DNA from: Arenicola marina
Lineage: Eukaryota > Annelida > Polychaeta > Arenicolidae
Length of the DNA: 64,000 nucleotides
Direction: 5' to 3'
Assembly: GCA_964019135.1 (NCBI GenBank)
Contig: OZ025250.1
Coordinates: 53,505,357-53,569,356 of the forward strand
The position numbers and the translations under genes are program-made. This document shows, in pieces, positions 47,345-59,600 of the stretch. Numbering within the stretch: position 1 is the first letter of the stretch; each line of letters opens with the position of its first letter. The notes beneath the pieces are model-generated. The model saw only the letters and a list, made by a program, of their open reading frames with translations. It was not told the origin of the DNA and ran no database searches.

Positions 47345-47660
47345 TATATGTCGGAGGTACCGCAATGCATGGACATCAGCATGTTGTTCAGCCCAGCACG
47401 TTACTTAAACACGTCCGGACGCCAGCGCGTCTTGGAGCTCTCCTCTGTAGAATTGGCGTTCTTACGTTTGGACGTATCGGCGTCTTCGCCGAAACCATCA
47501 CGTTTTCACGTCCGGACGCTAGGAGAAAACCATTGCAAGCATTCACGTCCGGACGTCTTCGCGTCCCAACACGTTACAATTTAAAATGTGTGTCGTGTCC
47601 TGTCTTTTGGACAAGCCGACAAGTGACATGTGTAAGGCGTCGTTCAGTATGGCGTTCTTG
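47345..47660. repeat. Inverted repeat arm with CGTCCGGACG palindromes (left)
   Basis: This is the reverse complement of 49,190-49,480. Each arm carries several CGTCCGGACG units, a 10-bp perfect palindrome: at about 47,415, 47,513 and 47,548 here, and about 49,285 and 49,330 plus a partial one near 49,375 in the mate. The arms flank 1.5 kb of C-rich low-complexity sequence. Confidence 0.75.
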
Positions 47661-47854
47661 AGCTTAGCGTCCCCAAATTCGACCCCTGGTCGCATTCCCT
47701 CCACGGTGAGGCGCCTGGAATATAAAGAAGATACTGATCATCAGCCAGATTGAATTATCTGCGAAACACACGTAATGTGTCCGTTCTCTGTTTCATATTT
47801 CATTAGCTGGTGAGAAATTAACCAGTTCATCGGCTAAAATAAGATTCGCTAACC

Positions 47855-48730
47855 CTCACCCCCCCCCCCCCCACCCCCACCCCCATCCACCAGCTCCTGC
47901 ACTCATCCCTCCCACCGCCTCCACCCACACTCGCCAGACTCATACACTCATCCCCCCCCCGCCCATCCACAGCCCCCGTGCATGGGGGGAGGGGGGGAGG
48001 GGCACACGCTCTTGCACACGTTCTTGCACACGTCCTAGCTGCACCAGTTGCATTTCATCAACTCCTCGCCCCCCCCCCCCCCAAACCCGCTCCCCCCCAC
48101 CAACCGATGGTTAATGAACTTCTTTCTGCCCAGGCCCCACACCCATCAACCCGACTCCTGCAGGCCCACCCCGAACCCACCGACACCCTTCAGATTAGTA
48201 AATCCCTCACCCCCCGCTTACCAGCACCCACCAGACTCATACACTCTGGCCCGCGCCCCAACTGCCACCGAAACGAACCAGACTTATGAACTCCTGCCCT
48301 GCTCCATTCCCCAGGACCCCCGAAGCCCGTTAGACTGATGTAACCTTGCCCCTTCCCCGATCGTTCCCCACCCACTTCACCATATTCCGGCCCCCCACCC
48401 CGCCCGCCACTTCTGCCCGCCCCCCTTCCAGCACCCACCAGACAAGCTCTGCTCCCCCCCACCGTCCACCGACATTCACCAGACTCGAGCTCTGCTGGCC
48501 CCTGCCACCCCCCCCCCCCTCCCGTCCTAACACCCACCGGACTCTCCTGGCCCCTGCCCCCCGTCCTAACAGCCACAGGACTGCCCCCCCTCCTTCGTCT
48601 TAACACCCACCAGACTTTCCTGGCCCCTGCCCCCTCGTTCTGCCATCCACCGGACTCGTGCTCTCCTGCCCCCTGCCCCCTCGTAACGTCCTCACATTCA
48701 CCAAACTCATGCTATTCTGGCCCTCGCGTT
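47855..48730. repeat. C-rich degenerate tandem repeat
   Basis: A diverged unit containing CACCCACCAGACTC and CCTGCCCC recurs about every 50-70 bp amid C runs of up to 14. One strand is almost free of G. Proline-rich open frames here are compositional. Confidence 0.7.
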
Positions 48731-49189
48731 GTTTTTGAACTCATTGGGCCAAGATCAAAGGGTGTTATATGACCTGGTCGTGAACGACAGAAAACTCGTA
48801 TGGCGTATGGCGTGTGATGTTATGAAGTAGGGCCGAAAAGGAAGACAGTGGGTTGGTGTATGAGGGTGGGGGGTGGGGGGCTGGGCGGTATAACCCATGC
48901 GGGGGAGAGGGGGCTGTAAGGGAAATTGATTCTATAAATACTCTTCGTCAATCTCCAATCACAAATATATGTCAACTGACATATTTGTGAGACCATATAA
49001 GTTACTCTATATATTTGCTTCAATTTCATATCACATGATACGTTCTAGATAGAGCCGGTATTTTTCTCCCCCGAATTTGTAGAGACAGTCAGTGAGTCGG
49101 TCCGGAACTATGTGTTACCCGACGCAAAGTACGCCGCGTAGAAACTGAACCCACTGTTTGGCAAATTCAAGTGGACCTTCATGTGATTT

Positions 49190-49480
49190 ATTATGAAGCA
49201 ACACCGCCTGTCTCTTGTCAGCTTGTCCAACAGCAATATACGACACACATTTAAAATTGTAACGTTTTGGGACGCGAAGACGTCCGGACGTGAATGCATG
49301 CAATGGTTTTCTCACTGACATCCCGGCGTCCGGACGTGAAAACGTGATGGTTTCGGGGGAGACGCCGATACTTCCGGACGCGATGACGTCCATTTACCTC
49401 CACACCAGAGAGTTCCAAGACGCGTTGGTGCCCAGACGTGTTTACGTAACGTGCTGGACTGTTATTGGTTCTATGTGACT
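49190..49480. repeat. Inverted repeat arm with CGTCCGGACG palindromes (right)
   Basis: Mate of 47,345-47,660. It shares, inverted, TTGGACAAGCTGACAAG, the CGTCCGGACG units, and the ATCACGTTTTCACGTCCGGA block. Confidence 0.75.
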
Positions 49481-49544
49481 GGTTCGCAGCAATGACTGTT
49501 TGTATACGATCAACGCCCCCTGGTGGGTCAAGAGTAATACTATT

Positions 49545-49680
49545 TGCGAAAAAGGACATGGGAGATTTATCCTGCGACCACACAGACATGGCCACAGCGG
49601 GGCTCGAACCATCGATCCGCGTGCCGTTAAGCTCTCAGATGGACAGCATGTAGGCATATATGTTGAAAGTACATTTGATG
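49545..49680 (-). mobile_element. SINE, mirror of 18,745-18,965
   Basis: On the minus strand: CTGAGAGCTTAACGGCACG, box B GATGGTTCGAGCCCCGC, then GTGGCCATGTCTGTGTGG and GGATAAATCTCC. Its place matches the left-arm SINE, so it was inserted before the inverted duplication. Confidence 0.75.
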
Positions 49681-50449
49681 AACTCAAACATAAATCAAAT
49701 CGTGCACACGGTGGCTTTTCCAAGCGGACCTTAGCGCTGTAAAATAAAAAGAAGCTTTGTTTGCGCTTACGACCTCTTGAAGACAGAGGCGTGCTTAGTA
49801 CTAAAGCGGTATATTTGCCTGAGATGTGCTACCAAGACCAAGTGAGTCACCGCTGAAGTGATATTCGCACGCAAACACCGTTCTTTGGCGCCGCGCACCT
49901 TCTTCTCTGCGGTCACTAGGTTTTAGAGTGCCCTTCACCAGTCTTTACGTGACGTACTTCGGCTGAGGTAACAGATAGTTCCGATGTAACATAATAACCT
50001 GTCCGGCCGTGATTAACCAGTTCTTTTATGTCAATGACCCTAACCAAAACACTAACCTAACCATAAACTAACATACATGTCCCACTTGCATAGCTTTCCT
50101 ATCCTTTACGCATGCGAACTCGTCAACCGGACACTTTATCACGCCCGACAAGTTAACATGCTACAGCGGACTGACTTGCTGAAAGTACGTCTTTACAAAT
50201 TGGGGGAGACGAACGACATTTGGGGGAGCATGCATTGTATTTAGAACGTAGCATGTGATATAAATTTGAAGGCAATAGAGCATATGTTCACAAAATATAT
50301 ATCGGTTGACCTAATTGTGGTTGCAGTATGAAAATATAACAATCTGAAAAGCGAACTATGTTGACGGTGCATTTGTGACACATGCCGTATGTAAATCGAC
50401 CGTTGTTGACATTTTGCTGGCTGAGCATATTGGAAAAGAAAAACACTTA

Positions 50450-50700
50450 TCCTAAGATAAGTTGATGTGTTATGTGTACATTATATATCGATTGCGTGAA
50501 GTGTTTTACGCGGTCCGTTACACAATGGAGAGGGGCAGCCTTTGACATTTGACCCTGCGTGTCAACGCGGAAGTAAGAAACGAAGTAAGATATGCGAGCT
50601 CCTAGCATGACCAGACACACAATACACCGGGGCGATGGATACCAGAACAGTATGGCTGCTCCCAGTTGGGCTCCTGAGCGGTAGGTCTGTGACAAAGTCA
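50450..50700 (+). promoter_or_regulatory. Conserved upstream block of right lectin gene
   Basis: Mate of 16,190-16,480. It has a TATA-like TTATATATCG near 50,484, an ATG at 50,652 and the donor GTAGGT at 50,681 (MAAPSWAPE). Between the TATA-like site and the ATG the text TGTTTTACGCGGTCCGTTAC is identical in the two arms, unusual for noncoding sequence here. Could be the promoter plus a 5' exon. Confidence 0.3.
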
Positions 50701-51089
50701 GTAATGTGAGCTATGCCTTATCTGACCAGTATAATTCAACTATAAAAACCAATTAAAGTTACTCGTGCAGCAATATTGTCCCTCACACAATCTTTTGAGT
50801 GGGAATGATGTGTTTAGGTAGCTAGTGCAGTACACACATATATATGGTATGCAATACATACCAAAGCATGTTAATAATACCCGCCTTGTGCAAAAATGGC
50901 GTATCGCGTGCATCGTGGGAAAGTGTTCATTTCTGATGCACTCCGTCATCAAAATTCGGGTTTTGCCTTAACATCTGTTAGCATATCTGTTTTCGTACCG
51001 AGTTGGCATTTAGACAGCCACACAATGTATCGAGGATGCTCATAAAGATCCTGAAACCATAATGTAGGTGAACAGTTTTTGCAGGTGCA

Positions 51090-51260
51090 TCGTTTATATA
51101 TCTCACGACAATCTCACTCCCCAATTGATTATTTTATTATTCTTAACGGGCGCAACAACTTCTCAATGGCCGTATATTCACCGACTGGAAGAGTCTCCTA
51201 TTGTAGCGCGTTCTGCTGTTCCAACAAGGAATGCGCCTCCCTCCTGTCTGACGTAACCTG
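51090..51260 (+). other. Cys-rich exon-like fragment
   Basis: After a polypyrimidine-AG (TTTTTGCAG at about 51,085) one frame reads SMAVYSPTGRVSYCSAFCCS then NKECASLLSDV and stops. The C-x3-CC-x4-C pattern recalls PAN/apple-type domains, but it is too short to call. No mate in the left arm. Confidence 0.2.
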
Positions 51261-51844
51261 AAATAGTAAATTTAATATAAGATAAGTGTTCAGTAACTGA
51301 CGGATTAAATAATGATCTTTACATTTAAGTTAAATGTGTGCAACGTTAAATAATCCAATTATGATAGTGTCGAGGGATCTGATTTGTATATTTCCTTGAA
51401 ACCGTCCCTTTAACATGCTTGTGGCAAAAAACTATCTATATTAAAAACGAATGTCACCCACTGCCCTGTTGGTTTAGATAATGTAACATATAATTTCCAG
51501 GTGAGTAACTTTATAACACAAATTACTTCGGCAAGGGCAGGCTTTTGCATGAAACATATAAGTTCTATAGATAGATAATTTTTTGCAGAAAAGGTGCGCT
51601 CTCATAAACGTCATTGGGCTTCTAGGAGACCCAACCACCAGACTTGTATCGTAGTACCCCCTTCTTCCCATCTGAACATTAAACATCACTGTGCTGTGTT
51701 CCGTTGGATTCAGACGACCATTTTTTGTGTGATGATCAAAATTTATTTATGTGATAATATGATATGACATGATTAAAATGCTGTAGTTGGTGCTACTACA
51801 ACGCGGAGGGCTTGCAGTTTGCAGGTTCGACTACATAACAAATT

Positions 51845-51935
51845 TGTTATTGGTTGTATATTCAGGACGCTTTAATGTTGTTTTTTTCGCGTCAATGACC
51901 AAAGGAAGGGAAGAGCGGAGTGGCTCGAAAGAGAT
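51845..51935 (-). mobile_element. SINE tail fragment
   Basis: On the minus strand: CATTGACGCG followed by the tail ending CCTGAATATACAACC, as in 18,900-18,965. Confidence 0.55.
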
Positions 51936-52008
51936 GAATCTCAAAGAGATGTCATTGTAATCATAAATTGATTTTGGCACAAAACACAACATATTACAAG
52001 AGCTTTAC

Positions 52009-52330
52009 TTAATAACCTTCAGTCACGAATGATATATTCATAGACGTAACACATTCATGCACGTTTACCAGAATAAATAAGAATTGGAATATTATAATAA
52101 TATTCCACTGCAAATGCCTTATGCAAATTTCACCTGTGTTATTGTGTTTAGGGTTTTCCCTTTCGTAACTAGCATGTACGCAAGAAACCAGGTTAACTGA
52201 CACAGAGGCAAAATCAAATGAGCTGCCGCTAAGCGGCACTGATAAGCACGTAGTACATAAGCCACACACATATCGAAATCGGTATATATCACTTCAAGTA
52301 CTTCTTCAATAAACAAAGCACCATGCAATT
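52009..52330 (-). repeat. Dispersed repeat, copy 3 of 3
   Basis: Mirror of 14,550-14,880 in the other arm. It shares CTTAGCGGCAGCTCA, CACAATAACACAGGTGA and the TTCTGGTAAACGTGCATGAA end. Confidence 0.65.
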
Positions 52331-52967
52331 TTTTTATTTTTCACAAATTTATTGACATTTTATTTATTTTTTGTATCTTTGTCATCAAATTATTTATTTC
52401 TTTAGACACCCACAGGGACATTTTATAATTACAATTATGAAAGCAAGTAATTTTTTAGCATCTGAAAAGAAAAACATTTTTTCCCCCAAATAGTCACAAT
52501 AAACTATTTTTTTCAAATATTTTCTAGCCCCCCCCCCCCCCCCCTGATATGAAATGGTGCGCCCCTGAAGCCCAGTCCACATGACGGTCGTAGGCGCTTC
52601 GACACAGGTGTGCGTAGTATACAAAGTTGTTCTCCAATGGGCGCTTGTAGAATTTGGTGGGCGGTAGAGACAAAGTGAACGTTCCTCATATGACTTTAAC
52701 ATGGAGCGTCTTGATTATTGTTATGTTCCGAAGTAAAGTAGTAAAAGTCAAAATGAACAGAAAAAGACCGTCGTGGTGCAGAAGAGCGCTCGTAGAAAAA
52801 TGGACTTTATTGTTGACCCCGCGCTGGCTCTTGCATAGTCGGTACCAGTACCAGTACCAGTTAAATTATTTAGGATTCTGTTATAACTTAAAATGCCAAC
52901 TTTTACTTTTACATATACTCTGTTATGTTCCGAAATAAAAAATAATATTACAAATGACCCTCATATC

Positions 52968-53055
52968 TTTAACTGACATAGCTCCGTTCTTCCCTTCTTC
53001 CTCTCATTGACGCGATATGACCAGAATTAGTTAAAGCCTCCTGAATGCACAATCT
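52968..53055 (+). mobile_element. SINE tail fragment
   Basis: GACATAGCTCCGTTCTTCCC, CTCTCATTGACGCGATATGA, and a tail ending near CTCCTGAATGCACAATC: the 3' half of the SINE family. Confidence 0.55.
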
Positions 53056-53684
53056 TCAACGACCTAAACGTTTAACTTCTGAGCTGCCCCCCAAACTTCT
53101 ATACTCCATAATTTGTGCATGAAGTACTCAGCCTCCCCCCACCTCTAATACATAACCCTACCCCCTCCCCCCACCCCCGCCCAAAATAAACCGAAAAAAC
53201 GACCAAAAAACATTGCGGCAGCCACTCGAAAAGCCTGTCAGGCGCTTTTATTGCATCTGAAACTCATAGATAAGTACTCACAACACGGGTGACCAGTTTA
53301 TGGGTCACACAAGTTGCCACGACCAGATTAAGAAGTTGAACGTAAAAATAAGCTCATGAATAGTTACGATAAAGAATTACCGACCAGTGAATTGTTTGCT
53401 AGACACGTCGGCAACGGGATCGAAACTTTTCTTCAACATTTCGTGAACGCCTGCTAAAAAATGAGACATTTTGAAATGATAATAATATGTTTTTGTCCTT
53501 CATATTTTTAGTTGTATTGGCAAAATATCAAATTCGTGGGAAAGTCTCGTCATGTTTTCCAGGTATTAGAGACCTCTGATTAGGGTCGAGTAGGCAAATA
53601 CGCTATCGACTATTTTAGTAGTTCCGTTACATTTTTTTTTCGCAGTTTTAGTTAGATCTTTAGCTTGTTTTTTATCGTCCACAG

Positions 53685-56600
53685 TTTTTCTAATGCTCGG
53701 TGGTGCTGACGCCCAACAAGAACTGAGTCAACAGACTCTGAAGTGGTGTCTTGGCAACGTCTGCTACTACGTGTTCAGCTTCGACGACACGGCTGGCGAC
53801 ACGTGGACGACTGCCAACGAGCAGTGCGAGGTCCACGGACTGCACCTCACGGCGGTATGGGACCAGGACACGCAGGATGCACTGAACGCAGCGCCCCCTC
53901 TCGCCAGTACAGTGAACGCCTGGCTGGCGGGTCGCCGCTCGGATAACGACACGTTCGTGTGGCTCAATGACGAGATATATGAAGGTAAGGATGTGAAAAG
54001 CCTGACATATTTGACGGAACGTGCGCCTCACCCTGGAGCTTGATGAACTAGTCGGCAAGAAGTATGCAGACCAATAAACACCGCATAGCGGCATAAAGTT
54101 CATTTAATGTTCAGAAGGACTTCGTGACCAGAATTACTCTTCTTGTGCGCCGAAGTGGCATGGACCAATAACATTCCATTTCCATTTCACGCCACGACCG
54201 CTATATACATTTTTACGTACTTACGTTGTGCTCGTTGGCATTACGTAGCCGTATTGCCCACATAGCAATCTGGGTGTACTTCTTAGCTACCAAGTTAAAC
54301 GTTGGGCTCGAGGAGAGTGAAGTCAATGATAACCACTCCACACCGCACATCCACTCAACCATGGTATTATGGTTGTCGATATACAGGCATATGTCAGATT
54401 AGCATGTCACCCATGTGACAGCACTGGGGAATTGAAATGGTAATGCACCCAGAAACATTAGATGGTCCAGAAGGGGTTTCGAAACAGGCACCTATTGATA
54501 TTTTTAGTTTGGGCTGTAAACGTCAATAGCTCTTGATATGCAGTTGAGTGTTCCGCCACTCAGCCACGGAGGCTCCAAAATATGTTGGCACGGCCGAATT
54601 CTATTGAAGAAAGGAAGATTATTGTAGCTGTCAGGCTATAAAATGCTACAAATTTAGCACCTAATTGAGTAGCTTTGACTAAAACAAAGAACGATAGTAT
54701 AATATGATTGAGTACTATCGAATAATATTTATTTTAATAATGAGAAATAATCGCATTTCCAATTCACAAATACATTGTTTCAGGATCATTGACTGCTACC
54801 TACACTTGCGGCAATGTATACAGAAGAGTCCCTGCGTCCCGACAATGTCACAATAGCATCAACGTTAACTGCCTGTGCGAGAGAGATAAAGGTAAGCAAT
54901 ACATCATCCTTTACGCAATTATTTACGTAGCCCGTTTCTTTCAGTTTCATGTGACTGAGCATTTCTCAATAAAATAATAAATATTAGTACATACGTAATA
55001 AACGGACTTTTGTATTCCATAATCGTAGCGGGCTCGTGCAGGAAATACGAGACGCAACAGACTGACAAAACATGCTCAGAACAACATTGATTTAATATCT
55101 CATACCCTATATCATTGTATTGGTGCAACCAAGATTTGAATACATGATCTTCATTCAAATATTTAACACGTTTTACAACATCCATGTCACCTTCATAGTT
55201 TCCTTATGGATCCAGATCCTGATTGTCCCTTCGACGAAGCTCTCTATGGGGAGAAGTGTATCTGGAGCAGTAGTCCGGCCGCCTCGTGGTACAACTGCCG
55301 GAACAGGTGCAAAGCGGCGGGCGGTGACCTTGCCTCCCTCTCCGATAACGTGGCCAAGGTCATTGATGAGCTGACCGACAAGACCGGAGTTAACCACTAC
55401 AACATGTACCTCTGGGTGGGACTTCACAAACGGCAGTGGCACTGGGTCTCGGGTACGTGATCGTCCTGACAATCCTTACAATGCGATGAAGAAGCCAATT
55501 CGAAAGTTAACATAGTATTTAAGTACCTTCTGCTTGCGGCTGTTGGTCAGTTGTTGACGATAGTTAGTAATCAAGTTTATGGACCAGTTTCACAGTTCGC
55601 ATCTAACACATCTGATTCGGTCTAGGGCAGAAATGGCTAGTTCTTTCGATAGTGGATGCGGTCATACAATAAATTAGCCCACGTCAATTTTAAAACAGCG
55701 TATCGTACCTGCTTCTGCTTCAGTTAAACGCACACTTTATACTTTGACACGTTCTCCCATTCCAGTATACTTCTTGGTGGCATTTTCAAATTTCTTTGTT
55801 GTGTTGCTCGTCAATACAATGCAAATGTGTATCATTTTATCCATGGTAGGTTATCATTTTGTTTACGTAACACCACTTAACACACGTCCTTCAGGGTAGC
55901 AACTGAACCTCCTCCCGTTTATTGTGGGTGCGATTGAGTGGTATATAAAGTATAAACAACTTGTACAAAGGTTTGTGACCCGAGGATAATTTAATTCCCA
56001 AGTGCTCTCTGTTAACTATAGCCGTTATGGGATCGTCCGCATTACACTAATCTCTTGTATTTTGTTTGATTCCAGGAACTGGGCAATCGTCTAGTGTTCG
56101 AACCCCCATGGAGTACTATCACTTCGGCGGTAGTAATGGCTATGACCCAGCCAAGAAGTGCATCTACGTCAACATGGGAGCCACTGATCGACTTTGGATT
56201 GATGTCGTGTGTCATACCGAGTTGACCTCTTTTATCTGTGATGACGGTAAGTGCGCAATTCATCTATATGACATTGCTTCAACAGACAACTTTCGTTGTA
56301 GATTAATTATTATTAAGAGATTGATTAATATACATTTGATTATTCATTAAATTTAGACACACTTATTTATGTATTTATGCTATCGACACTTATCTATATT
56401 GCTACAAGGAACAGCAGCGTAGGGGGTAGAGATGAATTGGAACGATACACAAAATTCATTGTATTGTCAGCTATTCTTTTTGGAGATCTGGAATTACGAC
56501 AAACTTGGAGCGGACGTTAATCTAGACCGATCCGAATTGTTCCAGGTCCGGTACCCGTCATTCCTTCCCCGGAGACGACTTCGCAGCCAACAACCACCAC

Positions 56601-59600
56601 AACAACTGAAGGTCGTTATTAAAGTCTGATTATTAAAGCCCATACCAAGTTTTATTATTTTTGTCATTGGCCCGACTTCAATCTGTAGCAACCCGCCATT
56701 TTCGTCGTCGTGCCGCGGTGAATAATGCATCAATGTATGCCATTAGATCTTGTTGAAGGATCAGTAAACCCCAACTCGCATCATTGGTGAACATTTCATT
56801 GAGTTTACATTATGTACAATCGTGAAACGCCTACTTCAGCCATGGTGAACAGCAGGCCGTTATAAAATAAAAGCATGTTCGGTGTTATTTTTCCAGTGGT
56901 CAACACAACCATCCGTGATGTCACGACACCAGAGGAAATGAAGGAAGGTAACACAGAAAATGCGCGGATCTAAAACTGTCGCATGCAATGAGAGTGTTTA
57001 TTGAAAGATGACGATCTTGCTATCAGTCGTCTGTTGGTGGAGTGTTAATAGTATCACAGAATATATTGTGAAAGTAAGGAAGTGAATACCAATATTGCAG
57101 GAAATGTACAGACACAGAAACGCCAGGCTGTGGCGTGACGTCAGCAGAGTGACCTCGGCATAATGAACATAAAGTCCCATTCAGTGATTTAAATAGCAGA
57201 ATAGCCATGAAATTTCGGAAAACGGAAATGGTATACTATGGGAAAGGATTTATTTTGCAATGCTATCTCGCTAATGGATTTAGGCATCAAAAATATAAGA
57301 CAGAACAGGGTCCATAATTCATATTTCCATATAAGAAAGGGACGGGATTTTTAAAAAATTTTGGCCTCTTGTTTTATGAAGCCAGAATTGTTTTTCACAT
57401 ACACCCCCCCCCCTTTCTGGGGATCACATGGTCAATGCCTAAGCTATATTGTTCTTAATGTATCCTGCCATCTCGATTTGGCCTCAAGCCCTATTGCCCT
57501 CATGCCCCTTCATTATTGCTTAATCGTGACCTTCTTACAGATGACAAGCAGTTTGGTTTGTCTGCTGGCGGTGTGGCTGGAGTTGCTGTTGGGTTCGCAA
57601 CTCTTCTGGCAGCGATCATTGCTCTGGCAGTCTGCCTCTGGAAAAGCCGCACCAAGGGTAAGTAACAAGCGAAGAAGATGACCATATTGTTTAAAGTCGC
57701 ATGTCGAGCTCTTTCAAACTAAAGAGGTCAAAATACAAATAAGAATCAGTCCTTGAATCATTCAAGACTTGTTTTGTCTATACTCAAGCCATGCCAGACT
57801 GCCAAATAGTGTCTCTTAGCCTTGCCCGTGATGTCAATTTACCAAGTTTTCATTTTAGTGGTACACGTCATCAGTTTGTGTGCTTCGCGATGCTTTGGTA
57901 TAAGTAGCAGTGCCGCGACAGAGTGCTGTGGTGTCGCGGGATAGACACGTTTGCCACACCACAGCCGAAACGGCGATGTTCATCAGGTTTCTGAATTTAT
58001 AGAATGAAACAATCGAGTTTTCTGCAAATTTTGATATAAACATCGCCTTGGCTTAGTTTTGGCGGGAAAGAACTCGACATGCAACTTTAACGTAATCATT
58101 GTGCAATGTTTTCGACCAAATAATTTACAAGCATTTTGAAGGCAATAATAGTATTTAGGTCGTTAGAGTATAAGCACGCACTTACTTCAGGCAATCAATA
58201 ACATGGCATGTTGATTAGACCCTTGTTTGGTAAAACTAGTGCATCTCTATGGGAAAGTGTGGCATTTATATTTATCTATTTCGTACCGCTTTAGCATTCA
58301 CTATGGCCAGGTTATTAATATATTGTTGCATATATTGTGACCAGATGCCCTCCTCCATATATATAATGAGCAGATGTCCAATATGGCCGCGCTTGCCGGC
58401 TGCCAACCAGATGTTATCTCAGCATCGGTATTACATTTATTGTATTTTAGTGCCTTGATATCGATAATGTTTTTAATATTCGTTGGCATTTGGTAACTAT
58501 ATCTGTTAAATATGCCCGCAAACTAATCAGCTAATCATGAGTCTTTTCGTTCCTATAGCTGTGCCCAGCCGTGTGCCAGAAGTAACTACTGGGAGGTAAG
58601 CTTTCATATCTATATATATATAGTTGTGAATGGTATAGTATCATATACGTAAGTGCCTACTGTTGGGTCAACATACAATAATCTTTCTGTTGCTGAAATG
58701 ATTTTTGGGTTCTGAAGGAATTCGATTTTTTGAAGTGAGAAATAATCATCTTCATTTCAACTTGATACATTGCTTTCTCGCCTCTTATGTTCCGTGCTAC
58801 TCTCAATACACCCATTGACACTAGCAAGCATAACGTTATGAGAGCAAACAACATCACAACTCCTCTCTGCAACACCAGCGATTATTTGTCTTGTAAATTC
58901 CTGGTTACGTATTAGCCTGCCATTGGGGTCGGTGTAAATATTGGATGCCTTTTAGACCCAAAGAGAAGCCAGTGAAGCTGTCAGCTCTGGAGACCAAACC
59001 AAGCACAAGCACGACAACCATTGTGGAAGATGAACTCTACGAGGATCTCGGTGAGAGGGCGCTGCTATTCGCTCTGTAGATTCTACTCTATTCAGTTTCC
59101 GTCATGTGCCGTTTCTGCTTGTTTCATCGCTGCTTCTTGGCGGAGGGGGTGGGGGGGGGGGGCTACTTAACTCGCTGTGTCGCTTCTGCTCTTGATGGTG
59201 TTGCTTTGGTCTATGATGTAAATAATGTTCTCTTTAGTGTCGTCTTTGATTTTTCAAGTGGTTTTCAATATATCATATAGCTGTTCTTCTAAGTGGTGTT
59301 GCTTCAGTTCTCTACTGCATTGCTTCAGTTCTCTATTGCACTGCTTCAATTGTCTATTGGGTTGCCTCTGTTCTTTACTATGTAACTTCAGTTCTCTATG
59401 ATTATGTTTCTGTTCTTTACAATGTCGCTTCAATGCCTGCAGCAGTAATCGTTATCAGGCGGGATAAACTGTGTTTGTGCTCCCGTGATATTCATTTTGG
59501 TTTGAAGTCATTTCAACACCCTTTGGCCCAGATACGTGTGTGTATTTTTATTAACTTAGATATGGAAGATAGTGTGACCGTAGAAAGGAATCATTACAAC

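Noticed and set aside
47636-47714. Exon-like minus-strand stretch (RLTVEGMRPGVEFG) after TATATTCCAG
   Set aside because: It abuts the palindrome-bearing inverted repeat, has no clear donor, and no partner exons were found.
47978-48606. Proline-rich and glycine-rich open frames on both strands
   Set aside because: C-run low-complexity sequence; frames on both strands are open because of composition only.
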